In this document: one piece after another, positions 26,610-35,419 of the stretch
How the letters are laid out: every line of letters begins with the position of its first letter
Position numbering within the stretch: position 1 is the stretch's first letter
NCBI GenBank assembly: GCA_905233565.1
Contig: CAJOCL010000004.1
Location: 1-64,000 of the forward strand
DNA from: an uncultured Synergistales bacterium
GTDB lineage: Bacteria; Synergistota; Synergistia; Synergistales; Aminobacteriaceae
Length of the DNA: 64,000 nucleotides
Direction of reading: 5' to 3'
Notes under the pieces: generated by a model
Database searches by the model: none
Told to the model about the DNA's origin: nothing
Seen by the model: the letters and a program-made list of their open reading frames with translations, nothing else
Position numbers and translations under genes: made by a program

Positions 26610-27125
26610 ATGTCTGCTATCTTCAATGAATACTGTGAAATATTAACGGAATTTCTGGCACAATGGGGAATAAGCCTTGAATTAGGTTTGCTGATTGCTG
26701 CTTTGATATTATGGCTGCTGCTTTATATCGGCAGGGGCTTGGCGTTTTTCAGGTTTTTGATGCGCTGGTATCAGAGGCTGATTATTCTTGCCGGTTTAAT
26801 AGCTTTGGGATTCTGGCTTTTCTACATCGGGCGCGAACATAAAATATATCTCGACAACAAGGCCATGAATGATTACAAGCCCTTTGAACAGGTCAACGTG
26901 AGCATTAATGGCGGCACTTCTGCTGAGTTAATGGCAAGAGACAGGGATTTAAGAAAAGTTGTCGGGCCTGAATTTGAACTGAAGGCAGAAGTTCTTGACG
27001 ATAACGGCGAAATAGTCAGCACAGTAACTAAGACTATAAATCTCGGATTCAGCAAGGACATAATGATAAATCTTCCTGTTCTCGTCGGAGGGTCAGGAGA
27101 TTTCATTGTTCCTGCACCGAGATAG
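26610..27125 (+). CDS. Membrane protein of the DUF3798 transport operon
   Basis: The 171-residue protein has two TM segments (about 22-45 and 58-78, LIAALILWLLLYIGRGLAFF and LIILAGLIALGFWLFYIG) and then an extracytoplasmic beta domain of about 95 residues. I do not recognise a catalytic motif. The position as the last gene of the operon, with GGAGGCGAATAATC before its ATG, points to an accessory part of the transporter. A terminator follows at 27142. Confidence 0.6.
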   Translation: MSAIFNEYCEILTEFLAQWGISLELGLLIAALILWLLLYIGRGLAFFRFLMRWYQRLIILAGLIALGFWLFYIGREHKIYLDNKAMNDYKPFEQVNVSINGGTSAELMARDRDLRKVVGPEFELKAEVLDDNGEIVSTVTKTINLGFSKDIMINLPVLVGGSGDFIVPAPR

Positions 27126-27141
27126 AGTTATGGTAATAACG

Positions 27142-27175
27142 CGGAAGGTTCAAGAATAACGGCCTTCCGTTTTTT
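27142..27175 (+). terminator. Terminator of the DUF3798 transport operon
   Basis: CGGAAGG (27142-27148) and CCTTCCG (27163-27169) are perfectly inverted and followed by six T. Confidence 0.85.
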
Positions 27176-27191
27176 ATGCTTAGCTTCCGTA

Positions 27192-27200
27192 TGTTATAAT
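27192..27200 (+). promoter_or_regulatory. Extended -10 promoter of the DUF4422 gene
   Basis: TGTTATAAT is an extended -10 (TG-N-TATAAT), 46 bases before the ATG at 27247. No -35 is needed for such a promoter and none is obvious. Confidence 0.5.
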
Positions 27201-27246
27201 TTGCGAAATTTTAATTTTCATTCTTTCTAAGAAAGGACATTAATTA

Positions 27247-28173
27247 ATGTCTAATAGTGTCGAACTTTGTGATGCTCTAAAAATTCTTGTATGCTACTAC
27301 GATTCTTACGGTCTGCCTTATACTGATGACGGTATAATGGTGCCTATTCAAGCAGGTAAATCAATCTCAGATAAACATCTTAATATTCAGGGTGATAATG
27401 AAGTCAACGGCAAGCCTTGCGACAACATCAGCGATAAAAATGCTTCATACTCAGAACTCACGGCGTTATATTGGGCATGGAAAAATCTCAGGAAATTATA
27501 TCCTGATGTCAAGTATGTAGGCTGGACGCATTACAGGAGATTTTTTGCGTTTGACGAGAATAAATTTTTTGCAGACATAATCCCAAAACCTACAAACTCT
27601 ATAAAAGATTACAGGGTTAACGTTGAAAAGGCTGTAAAAATTCTTGAAGCCGGAAAGATTATAGTTGCGAAAAGAATGTTCTTTCACTATACGATTCATA
27701 ATCATTATTGCCAGTGGCATAACAGTGAGGATTACCGCACTCTCAAAAAAGTAATTAAAGAAAAATTCCCGGATTACTATGACAGTTTCACAAAATTCAT
27801 GGAACATAACAACAAAATCTCTTTGTATTGTATGTTCATAATGAAATATGATGATTTCGTTAAATATTGTGAATGGTTATTTGCTGTCATATCAGAACTT
27901 GAGACAAAAATACCGTATCAGTATTATAATCCGTATCAGAAGCGTGTACTTGCATTCATGGCCGAGCGGCTTATGAACGTATACATAATCAAGAACAAAA
28001 TGAAGCCCAGATACTTAAATGTATACTTTTATGAAGACAACGTGAAACATAAAAGTGTTTTCAAAAATATGCTGAGATATATACTGCGTTGTCTTGCATT
28101 TATAAAAGCTGAACTGATATTCAGGCTTGACACATTCAGCGCAGGCAGTGTCATAGAAAAAAATTCCCATTGA
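27247..28173 (+). CDS. DUF4422-domain glycosyltransferase-like protein
   Basis: The 308-residue protein has the DUF4422 layout: LKILVCYYDSYGLP, then GKSISDKHLNIQGDNEVNGK, NASYSELTALYWAWKNLRK and YVGWTHYRRFF. The domain is found in capsule and polysaccharide loci and is believed to be a glycosyltransferase; the sugar and acceptor are unknown. The gene is more AT-rich than its neighbours, has its own promoter, and is shut between a terminator at each end. No other polysaccharide gene is nearby, so it may have been acquired on its own. Confidence 0.85.
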   Translation: MSNSVELCDALKILVCYYDSYGLPYTDDGIMVPIQAGKSISDKHLNIQGDNEVNGKPCDNISDKNASYSELTALYWAWKNLRKLYPDVKYVGWTHYRRFFAFDENKFFADIIPKPTNSIKDYRVNVEKAVKILEAGKIIVAKRMFFHYTIHNHYCQWHNSEDYRTLKKVIKEKFPDYYDSFTKFMEHNNKISLYCMFIMKYDDFVKYCEWLFAVISELETKIPYQYYNPYQKRVLAFMAERLMNVYIIKNKMKPRYLNVYFYEDNVKHKSVFKNMLRYILRCLAFIKAELIFRLDTFSAGSVIEKNSH

Positions 28174-28196
28174 AGCCTTAAAACCTCAAGGGGAAT
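28156..28196 (-). terminator. Terminator of the ispE-ilvE transcript
   Basis: On the minus strand ATTCCCCTTGA and TCAATGGGAAT pair with one mismatch and are followed by seven T lying inside the last codons of the DUF4422 gene. Both converging transcripts probably end here. Confidence 0.75.
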
Positions 28197-28221
28197 GATT
28201 ATCTTCCTGCTTTATTAGAAA

Positions 28222-29010
28222 TTAGAAATAAAGAACGTGTTTAATATAATTCGGCCATGAGAGCATAACAGGCCTGTTAAGCAGTGCAAACGCCGAACTG
28301 CCCGACCCTGAAACGCCCCACGCATAAGCCCCTGAATCTTCAAAGAGATTGAAAAGCTCATTATATTTTGTGTTTTCTTTCGTCAGGACTTTCAGAAAAT
28401 CATTCGGCAGCAATCCGACTTTACGCCCCGCGTTAGCATGGTAAATATCACGCGATTCAGTCCTTGCCAGCAGCGTATCAACCTGAAATCCCATAGAATC
28501 AAGTTCGTTATACGCATTCTTCGTGTCAGTCTCCCAGTTCGGGACAGCTATAACGCCGTGAGGAATTTTTTCTTTCACCGGCTCAATATGATCCCCGATC
28601 CCTGAGACTAAGGCAAGATTTAACCCTGAGCAAAGAAACGGAACATCAGCCCCGATTTTTGCTGCGATACGTTCAGCACCGAAAAGCCCGAGTACCGCCG
28701 CAGCATTCCCCGAACCTGCTCCAAGCCCTGAACCCGGCGGAATGCTCTTGTGTATCTTTATGGTCAACGGTGGAATCTTGAAACCGTTCTCACGCGCCGT
28801 ATTCAATGCCTTAGACACGATATTTTCACCCTTTATAGGTATATTCGCGTTCACTATGTCAACCCCCGCCGTCGAATCTGAAATATAAAGAACATCTCCT
28901 GACGGTATCTTCAGGAAAGTTGACACAAGATTGTGATAACCGTCTGTTCTCCTGTTTATGACGCGGAGAGTAAGGTTAATTTTTGCGAAAGACGGGAGAA
29001 TTATACGCAT
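28222..29010 (-). CDS. ispE: 4-diphosphocytidyl-2-C-methyl-D-erythritol kinase
   Basis: The GHMP kinase that phosphorylates 4-diphosphocytidyl-methylerythritol in the non-mevalonate isoprenoid pathway. The 262-residue form starts MRIILPSFAKINLTL with the expected N-terminus; a start three codons earlier at 29019 is possible. RRTDGYHNLVSTFLKI and the ATP-binding glycine loop PPGSGLGAGSGNAAAVL are intact, as is the C-terminal GVSGSGSSAFAL. The start overlaps the ilvE end by about ten bases, so the two are co-translated. It is somewhat shorter than most IspE proteins (280-300). Confidence 0.9.
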   Translation of the reverse strand: MRIILPSFAKINLTLRVINRRTDGYHNLVSTFLKIPSGDVLYISDSTAGVDIVNANIPIKGENIVSKALNTARENGFKIPPLTIKIHKSIPPGSGLGAGSGNAAAVLGLFGAERIAAKIGADVPFLCSGLNLALVSGIGDHIEPVKEKIPHGVIAVPNWETDTKNAYNELDSMGFQVDTLLARTESRDIYHANAGRKVGLLPNDFLKVLTKENTKYNELFNLFEDSGAYAWGVSGSGSSAFALLNRPVMLSWPNYIKHVLYF

Positions 29011-30065
29011 TCCGTCCATCCGAACGGGTCAGGCCGTGTCCCCCACTGAATGCCCGTTAACTCATCGTAAAGCCTCTGTGCCGTCTCGCCTATCTTGAAA
29101 CCGTTGACGGTGTATTTTTTGCCGTTGTAGAACAATTCGCCGATCGGTGAGATTACTGCAGCCGTTCCCGTCCCGAAAGCCTCTTCAAGTTCGCCGTTCT
29201 CGGCAGCTCCGATAAGTTCATCAACGCTGAGCAGCCTTTCTTCCGCAGGAACGCCCCAGCTTTTCAGAACTTCAAGGCATGATTTACGCGTAATTCCTCC
29301 GAGTATTGAGCCGTTTTCAAGAGACGGGGTTACGACAGTGCCCTTAATCTTAAACATGACGTTCATTGCGCCGACTTCCTCGATGTATTTTCTGTGAACT
29401 CCGTCAAGCCATAAGACCTGCGAATATCCCTTCTCCATTGCGCGGTCTCCTGCCCTGTTTGAAGCCGCGTAATTTCCTCCGCATTTCGTGTAGCCGGTTC
29501 CGCCCCTTACGGCTCTCACGTCTTCAGCTTCAAGCATTATTTTGACGGGCTTTAATCCTTCAGCGAAATAGCTTGCACTGGGCGAGCATATTACCATGAA
29601 TTTAGCCTGATGAATGCCGTGAAGTGCCAGCTCAGGATCAAGCGAGAACAGGAACGGGCGTATATACAGTGATGTCCCGTTTCCTGAAGGAACCCACGAA
29701 GAGTCAACTTTTACAAGTTCCCTGACTGCCTGAATGAACATATCTGTGGGAACTTCCGGAAGTCCGATTCTTTCGGCTGAAATGTTAATTCTCTTTGCAT
29801 TTTCCATAGGCCTGAAGAGGTGTATTGAACCGTCAGCCCAACGGTAAGCCTTCATTCCTTCAAAGACTTCATTTGCATAATGAAGTACGCTGGCGGCCGG
29901 GTTAATTTCGATAGGGCCGTAAGGGACTATTCTCGCATTGTGCCATTTTTCAGCGTCGTTATAATCCATGACAAACATATGATCGCTGAAAATTGATCCG
30001 AAGCCTAATTTATCGCTTGGCGGCATAGTTCCCGGATTAGGGTTCTTAGTAATAGTAATCTGCAT
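29001..30065 (-). CDS. ilvE: Branched-chain amino acid aminotransferase
   Basis: A class IV aminotransferase of 354 residues that makes or degrades leucine, isoleucine and valine. The pyridoxal lysine is in RGGTGYTKCGGNYAAS (about residue 194). ASVLHYANEVFEGMKAYR, GTSLYIRPFLFS, QVLWLDGVHRKYIEEVGAMN and EEAFGTGTAAVISP are the longer eukaryote/Firmicute-type BCAT blocks. It lies first in a two-gene unit with ispE, with no pathway link between the two. Confidence 0.95.
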   Translation of the reverse strand: MQITITKNPNPGTMPPSDKLGFGSIFSDHMFVMDYNDAEKWHNARIVPYGPIEINPAASVLHYANEVFEGMKAYRWADGSIHLFRPMENAKRINISAERIGLPEVPTDMFIQAVRELVKVDSSWVPSGNGTSLYIRPFLFSLDPELALHGIHQAKFMVICSPSASYFAEGLKPVKIMLEAEDVRAVRGGTGYTKCGGNYAASNRAGDRAMEKGYSQVLWLDGVHRKYIEEVGAMNVMFKIKGTVVTPSLENGSILGGITRKSCLEVLKSWGVPAEERLLSVDELIGAAENGELEEAFGTGTAAVISPIGELFYNGKKYTVNGFKIGETAQRLYDELTGIQWGTRPDPFGWTECV

Positions 30066-30110
30066 GTAAAAATTCTGCTCCTTTTTTTTGAGTATTAAAT
30101 CAGCTTAATT

Positions 30111-30842
30111 TTAGCTCATTTCCTCAATGTGGTGAATATAATCAAGCGTACGCAGTGCCTCTATAATATCACGATGCTTTTTGTATTTCTTGAAATCGCG
30201 CTCGCTTATCGTCATTGAAACTGAATAGACGCTCAATCCCGAATTTGAATAAGCAGGGTTTGACTCTATATCGTCAATTTTAAGCCCAAGTTTTCTTATT
30301 GTCGTAATAAAATCCTGAAGGTTATAGCTGTTTTTAAGTTCCAGGTGAATTTCAAAATGATTTGACCTGTCCTTTAATTTCGCCTCAGCTCTGGGAAGCT
30401 GCGATATACAGAATAACAGCGCAAAGAATGATATTAAAGTTATCGTGTAAAGTCCTCCGCCTGCTGCAAGCCCTATGATTCCGCAGGCCCATAAACCTGC
30501 TGACGTAGTTATCCCCTTAATCTGGCTTTTCGAACTGAAAAGTATTGAATTTCCGCTTAACATTGCCACTGAAACGATCGAAGCAGCCGAGATTATCGGT
30601 ATTCCGTCAGGGTGCATATCGAGTATACATACATCGATCATTGCGGAAACAGCAGAGGCCATTGAAACAATAATAAAAGTTCTGAGGCCGGCTGAATGTC
30701 TTTTGCTCGAACGTTCACAGCCTATCAGTGAAGCTAGGACGATAACAATAAAAATCCTGAACAAAACAGAATAAACGTTAATGCCTACAGACCATTCGCC
30801 CAGAAACTGAGCTATATAATCCTCAGAAAACGGGTTATTCAT
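30111..30842 (-). CDS. MgtC/SapB-family membrane protein
   Basis: The 243-residue protein has four or five TM segments and the family motif GCERSSKRHSAGLRTFIIVS (about residues 41-60), then a cytoplasmic C-terminal domain of about 85 residues with EIHLELKNSYN, ACT-like in pattern. Members help bacteria survive low magnesium or affect the F-type ATPase; the function here is open. Its ATG lies inside the end of galM (8-bp overlap), so it is translated from the same message. Confidence 0.87.
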   Translation of the reverse strand: MNNPFSEDYIAQFLGEWSVGINVYSVLFRIFIVIVLASLIGCERSSKRHSAGLRTFIIVSMASAVSAMIDVCILDMHPDGIPIISAASIVSVAMLSGNSILFSSKSQIKGITTSAGLWACGIIGLAAGGGLYTITLISFFALLFCISQLPRAEAKLKDRSNHFEIHLELKNSYNLQDFITTIRKLGLKIDDIESNPAYSNSGLSVYSVSMTISERDFKKYKKHRDIIEALRTLDYIHHIEEMS

Positions 30843-31890
30843 GCAGAGTTACATCTCCGTGTGAAAGTGAAAATCTGTATTCAATGAAATATTTTGCTGT
30901 CTGTCCTGCTTTTATTATGGGGCTTGGGAATAACGGTTCATTTACGGCGTTCGGAAACTGCTGGCACTCAAGGGCGAATCCGTCAAAATTATTGTAGGCT
31001 ACTCCGTCTTTCCCTTTTGCATGGCCGATCATGTTTCCCGTGTAAAACTGCAGTGCCGGCATGTCTGAGCATACTTCGAGCCTTATTCCCGTAACATCGC
31101 CTGTAACGGCTGCAGAGGGCTTGTCATGGCCTGAAATTTCGTAACAGTGGTCAATTCCTCCGCCTGTGTTAATAATTTCGGGTGAATATGAGAATAAAGC
31201 ATCGGCGATTTTGTGTTCATTCCTGAAATCGAACGGGGTATCTTTGACGCTGACGGTTGGAGCTGAAGCGATTAATTCACCGTCTGCCCTGCAATATTTT
31301 TCGGCATTGATTTTTACCCTGTGATTCAGAATGCTGCCTTTTCCGTGTCCGTTCAAATTGAAGTAGCAGTGATTAGTTATGCTTGCCGGAGTATCATGGT
31401 CGCAGGAGTATTCATATTGCATTTTCAGAATGCCGTTTGAGAATGAGACTTTTACTTTCAGCGTGAAATTTCCGGGAAAGCCTTCGTCAAGATTAGGGCT
31501 TTTCAGCGTGAAGAGGACGTAATCATCATGGACTTCTGAGGCAAATAATTTTTTGCTGAAACCGTTAAAGCCTCCGTGAAGCGTATTATTCCCGTCATTC
31601 TTTTGCAGTCTGTAAGTAACGCCGTTTAACGTGAATTTTCCGTTTTTTATCCTGTTTGCGTAACGCCCAACGGTTACACCGAAGTTTCGCGTGTCGTTAA
31701 TGTATTCGTCCAATGAATCATAGCCGAGAACAACATCGTTGATTTTCCCGTCTTTGTCTTTAACGTTAATTTCGAGAATTGAACAGCCGTATTCAGATAC
31801 TACTGCGCTCTGCCCGTGTTCGTCAATGAATGTATAATTATGTACAGGCTCTCCGCTCGGCATAAGCGAAAATAAACTCTCAGCAATCAT
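30835..31890 (-). CDS. galM: Aldose 1-epimerase (mutarotase)
   Basis: Interconverts alpha and beta anomers of aldoses. ATG 31890 is chosen because GGAGG lies ten bases before it; a TTG three codons earlier is possible. The 352-residue protein has VTVGRYANRIKNGKFTLNG, NTLHGGFNGFSKKLF (catalytic His), ITNHCYFNLNGHG (second His), GGIDHCYEI and FALECQQFPNAVN (catalytic Glu). It is divergent from the DegT aminotransferase and is followed by an MgtC-like gene. No galactose gene stands next to it. Confidence 0.92.
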   Translation of the reverse strand: MIAESLFSLMPSGEPVHNYTFIDEHGQSAVVSEYGCSILEINVKDKDGKINDVVLGYDSLDEYINDTRNFGVTVGRYANRIKNGKFTLNGVTYRLQKNDGNNTLHGGFNGFSKKLFASEVHDDYVLFTLKSPNLDEGFPGNFTLKVKVSFSNGILKMQYEYSCDHDTPASITNHCYFNLNGHGKGSILNHRVKINAEKYCRADGELIASAPTVSVKDTPFDFRNEHKIADALFSYSPEIINTGGGIDHCYEISGHDKPSAAVTGDVTGIRLEVCSDMPALQFYTGNMIGHAKGKDGVAYNNFDGFALECQQFPNAVNEPLFPSPIIKAGQTAKYFIEYRFSLSHGDVTLHE

Positions 31891-32022
31891 AAGAAACAAG
31901 CCTCCTGATCAAAATATATTTTTTTATTATACTATTTAATATTAATATTCTCTAAGTCTGCTGCCCACAAAGCATTTTTTTTGCTATTATTATCAAGTAA
32001 AATTTACAGGAGATGAAATTAA

Positions 32023-33159
32023 TTGACAGTACCAATTCTTGATTTAACACGTTCATTCAAAGAAATAAAACCCGAAGTTTTTTCAGCACTTGAAAGAATA
32101 TTCGATGCTCAGAATTTCATTCTCGGCTCTGAAGTTGAGACGTTTGAAAAGCACTGTGCAAAATATCTTGAAATCCCTGAAGGTTCATGTGTCGGCTGTG
32201 CATCCGGAACAGATGCCCTTCTCCTTGCGCTCATGTCATGCGATATTCACGAGGGCGACGAAGTAATAACAACACCTTTCACGTTCTTTGCAACTTCAGG
32301 AGCAATTGCAAGGTTAGGCGCAAAGCCGGTATTCGCTGACATTGACCCGTCAACATATAACATAAATATTGAACAGGCCATGACAAAAATTACCGACAGG
32401 ACAAAAGCATTCATGCCCGTTCACCTTTTCGGCCAGATGTGCGCTCTTGAAGCCGTAATCCCTGAACTTCACGACAAAGACATAAAGATAATCGAAGATG
32501 CAGCACAAGCGTTCGGATCTTCAAGAATCTCTGACGGCAGAATACACCGTGCAGGGACGGTCGGCGACATAGGCTGTTATTCGTTTTTCCCGACAAAAAA
32601 TCTAGGAGGCTGCGGAGACGGCGGAATGGTCGTAACTAATGATCCGGAACGTTCTGAAAGGCTCAGGCGTCTGCGCGTTCACGGTGCGGGGACAACGTAC
32701 TATCATGACGAGATCGGCATAAATTCAAGGCTCGATGCAATTCAGGCGGCCATACTCGACATCAAGTTAAAGCACCTTGAGGAATGGAACGAGGAACGCA
32801 GAAGAATAGCTGAATATTACAGGCTGTTATTCAAAACTAACGGGCTTCATGAATTTATCACGGCACCTTCGGAACTTGACGGAAATTATCACATTTACCA
32901 CCAGTATGTAATACGCGTCAAAACAAAACGCGATGAGCTTATGTCATGGCTTAATGAGCGCGGTTTCGCCGTAAGGGTCTATTACCCGCTGCCGCTTCAC
33001 CTTCAGCCGTGCTTTAAGTATCTCGGCTATAAGGAAGGAGATTTCCCGGAAAGCGAAAAATTATCCCGCGAGGCTCTTGCCCTTCCCGTTTTTCCAAGAT
33101 TAGAGCCGAAGGAACAGGAAGAGTTAGTTAAGAACATGGCCGATTTTTTCAGGAGATAA
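32023..33159 (+). CDS. DegT/DnrJ/EryC1/StrS-family aminotransferase
   Basis: A pyridoxal-phosphate enzyme of 378 residues. It has IPEGSCVGCASGTDALLLAL, DEVITTPFTFFATSGAIARL, IIEDAAQAFGSS and the lysine block GCYSFFPTKNLGGCGDGGM (Lys near residue 191). Family members transfer an amino group to keto-sugars in lipopolysaccharide or exopolysaccharide synthesis. The close partner is argH, six bases downstream, which fits an amino acid pathway less well than a sugar pathway; the link may be only transcriptional. Start TTG 32023 preceded by AGGAGATG. Confidence 0.9.
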   Translation: MTVPILDLTRSFKEIKPEVFSALERIFDAQNFILGSEVETFEKHCAKYLEIPEGSCVGCASGTDALLLALMSCDIHEGDEVITTPFTFFATSGAIARLGAKPVFADIDPSTYNINIEQAMTKITDRTKAFMPVHLFGQMCALEAVIPELHDKDIKIIEDAAQAFGSSRISDGRIHRAGTVGDIGCYSFFPTKNLGGCGDGGMVVTNDPERSERLRRLRVHGAGTTYYHDEIGINSRLDAIQAAILDIKLKHLEEWNEERRRIAEYYRLLFKTNGLHEFITAPSELDGNYHIYHQYVIRVKTKRDELMSWLNERGFAVRVYYPLPLHLQPCFKYLGYKEGDFPESEKLSREALALPVFPRLEPKEQEELVKNMADFFRR

Positions 33160-33165
33160 AAATTT

Positions 33166-34524
33166 ATGTGGCACGGAAGATTTAAGCATGACACAGCAAA
33201 GACCGTTCAGGATTTCACGCAGTCCCTTGATATTGACTGGAGAATGTACGAGTGTGATATTCAGGGCAGTATAGCTCACGTTAAAATGCTCGGTAAAACA
33301 GGAATATTGAATCAATCTGAGGCCGTCAAAATTGAGGCAGGCTTGATTAAAGTTCTTGAGGAAATAAAAGAAGGGAAATTCAAACCGTCAGAAAATCTTG
33401 AAGACGTTCATATGAACATAGAGGCAAGATTGACGGGAATTGAACCGCTTGGAGCAAAATTACACACAGCACGTTCAAGAAATGATCAGGTTGCAACGAC
33501 AACAAGGTTATATCTCCGTCAAAGGCTTAATTCACTTAACGAAGATTTACGCGGTCTTCTTAACGTCTTAATCTCAAATGCTGAACGTCACATAAACATA
33601 ATCATACCCGGTTATACGCACATGCAGCAGGCTCAGCCGATTTCAATGGGTCATTACTGGCTTTCATGGTTTGAGGCTTTCAAAAGGGACGCTGAACGCC
33701 TGAATTTTGCCATTAACGCCCTCAATGAATGCCCGCTCGGTGCAGGGGCTTTGGCCGGGTCAACACTGCCGATTGACAGAATGATGACAAGTGAGCTGCT
33801 TGGCTTTTCGTGTCCGACCCGTAACAGTTTAGACACCGTAGCAAACAGGGATTACATGACTGATTATCACTATTTCGCGTCAGTTTTCATGATTCACGTT
33901 TCGCGGCTCTGCAATGATCTGATTAACTGGAATACTCAGGAGTTCGGATTTATCATACTTCCTGACGAATTCTGCACGGGTTCAAGCATGATGCCTCAGA
34001 AAAAAAATCCCGATGTCCTCGAACTTTCACGCGGAAAAACAGGACAGGTCATAGGACATATGATCGACATTCTGATAAATCTCAAAGGTCTGCCGATGAC
34101 TTATAACAGGGATTTACAGGAAGACAAGCGCGGTTTATGGCAGTCATTAGATACGGTTGAAAGCGTAATGAAAATTATTGCTGAATTGTTATCAAGCGTT
34201 GAAGTTGACGAAAAAACAGCACTCTCAGGACTCGAAAAAGGTTACTCACTCGCTACGGATATTGCTGAATACTTAGTAATGAAAGGCGTACCCTTCCGGG
34301 AAGCTCATATGAAGGTCGGCCGTCTGGTCGGCTGGGCTGTCGAAAACAAAATAAGTTTTAATGATATTTCGATTGAGCAGTGGCGCGAACATATCCCGGA
34401 AGCTGATGAAGAAATGCTGAAAATATTAACCCCCCATGAAAGCGTAAACAGGCGCAACACTTACGGGGGAACAGGATTCTCGCAGGTCAGAAAACAAATT
34501 GACGAGGCAAAGAAAAGAATCTGA
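33166..34524 (+). CDS. argH: Argininosuccinate lyase
   Basis: Cleaves argininosuccinate to arginine and fumarate. The 452-residue protein has the expected WHGRFKHDTAKTVQDFTQSL start, HTARSRNDQVATTTRLYLR, GYTHMQQAQPISMGHYWL and the superfamily signature GSSMMPQKKNPDVLEL. The ATG lies six bases after the DegT gene. A bidirectional terminator follows. It is the only arginine gene in the window. Confidence 0.97.
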   Translation: MWHGRFKHDTAKTVQDFTQSLDIDWRMYECDIQGSIAHVKMLGKTGILNQSEAVKIEAGLIKVLEEIKEGKFKPSENLEDVHMNIEARLTGIEPLGAKLHTARSRNDQVATTTRLYLRQRLNSLNEDLRGLLNVLISNAERHINIIIPGYTHMQQAQPISMGHYWLSWFEAFKRDAERLNFAINALNECPLGAGALAGSTLPIDRMMTSELLGFSCPTRNSLDTVANRDYMTDYHYFASVFMIHVSRLCNDLINWNTQEFGFIILPDEFCTGSSMMPQKKNPDVLELSRGKTGQVIGHMIDILINLKGLPMTYNRDLQEDKRGLWQSLDTVESVMKIIAELLSSVEVDEKTALSGLEKGYSLATDIAEYLVMKGVPFREAHMKVGRLVGWAVENKISFNDISIEQWREHIPEADEEMLKILTPHESVNRRNTYGGTGFSQVRKQIDEAKKRI

Positions 34525-34530
34525 AAAAGA

Positions 34531-34573
34531 AAAAAAAAATAGCCCCCTGCATTTAGGGGGTTATTAATTTTTT
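34531..34573. terminator. Bidirectional terminator between argH and the PrsA-like gene
   Basis: CCCCCT (34543-34548) and AGGGGG (34555-34560), extended by AT pairs, form the stem. A runs lie before it and T runs after it, so it can serve both the rightward argH message and the leftward gene. Confidence 0.85.
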
Positions 34574-35395
34574 CTAAAATCTCTCGACCTTGTACTTCTC
34601 TTCGAGCAGCTTTCCTTTTGCCTCGATTGCCTCCTGAGTTTTCTGTTCCCTCAAGTCCTGAAGTATTCTCGCCTTGACCTGCTCAAACGGGATAACTGCC
34701 TCAGGCGTTTTTCCCTCAAGTTTGATTATGTGCCATCCGAACTGAGTTTTAACCGGCTCTGATACATCACCTGAATTTTTCAGCGCAAACGCAGCCGCTT
34801 CAAACTCAGGAACCATCATACCCTTTGAAAATTCAGGAAGTTCTCCGCCGTTTTCTGCACTGCCCGGATCCTGTGAGTATTCTTTCGCAACGACATCGAA
34901 GGATTTCCCGGCCTTCAGATCGTCCTGAACCTTCCTGAGCAGTTCATCACCGCTGACAAGTATATGGCGTGCGTGAACCTTTTCGGGCTGTGTGAACATT
35001 TTAGTATTCTCATTGTAAAATTTCAGTGCCTCGTCATCGCTCACAGTAATGTTCTTGATTACATTGCGCATTGCAGCCTCCGCGAACATTGCCCTTTTAG
35101 CGGCTGCCAGCTTCTCCTGAAATTCCGCCGTCTGGTCAAGTTTTTCCTCCTCGCCCTCAAGCGCGTAAACCCTCATGAGAATTACATCATTGATAATCAT
35201 TTTACGCCCCTGTTCGGACGCGTAGAGCATCAGCGCCTGCTGTCCGTAAGGCCTTATGAACTCAAGGACTTCTGCTTCGGTTATGTCCTGACTGCCTACA
35301 CGTGCCAAGACTTTTGATTCCCCCGTTTCAGCTGCATATGCCGATAACGAAAGAACCGTTACGAGAATTAAAGCCGTAAAAATTTTTTTTGCCAT
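34574..35395 (-). CDS. Periplasmic peptidyl-prolyl isomerase (SurA/PrsA type, parvulin domain)
   Basis: The 273-residue protein has a signal peptide (to about residue 20, LSAYAAE), an N-terminal SurA-like helical domain (ILAR-V-SQDITEAEVLEF-like), and a rotamase domain with KVHARHILVSGDE, VVAKEYSQDPGSAENGGELP, MVPEFEAAAFAL and QFGWHIIKLEG. It helps fold exported proteins. The gene lies just downstream of the large CHAP-like exoprotein (24 bases) and may be transcribed with it, so one plausible client is encoded next door. Confidence 0.9.
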   Translation of the reverse strand: MAKKIFTALILVTVLSLSAYAAETGESKVLARVGSQDITEAEVLEFIRPYGQQALMLYASEQGRKMIINDVILMRVYALEGEEEKLDQTAEFQEKLAAAKRAMFAEAAMRNVIKNITVSDDEALKFYNENTKMFTQPEKVHARHILVSGDELLRKVQDDLKAGKSFDVVAKEYSQDPGSAENGGELPEFSKGMMVPEFEAAAFALKNSGDVSEPVKTQFGWHIIKLEGKTPEAVIPFEQVKARILQDLREQKTQEAIEAKGKLLEEKYKVERF

Positions 35396-35419
35396 TAAAA
35401 TATCACTCCTGAAATATTT

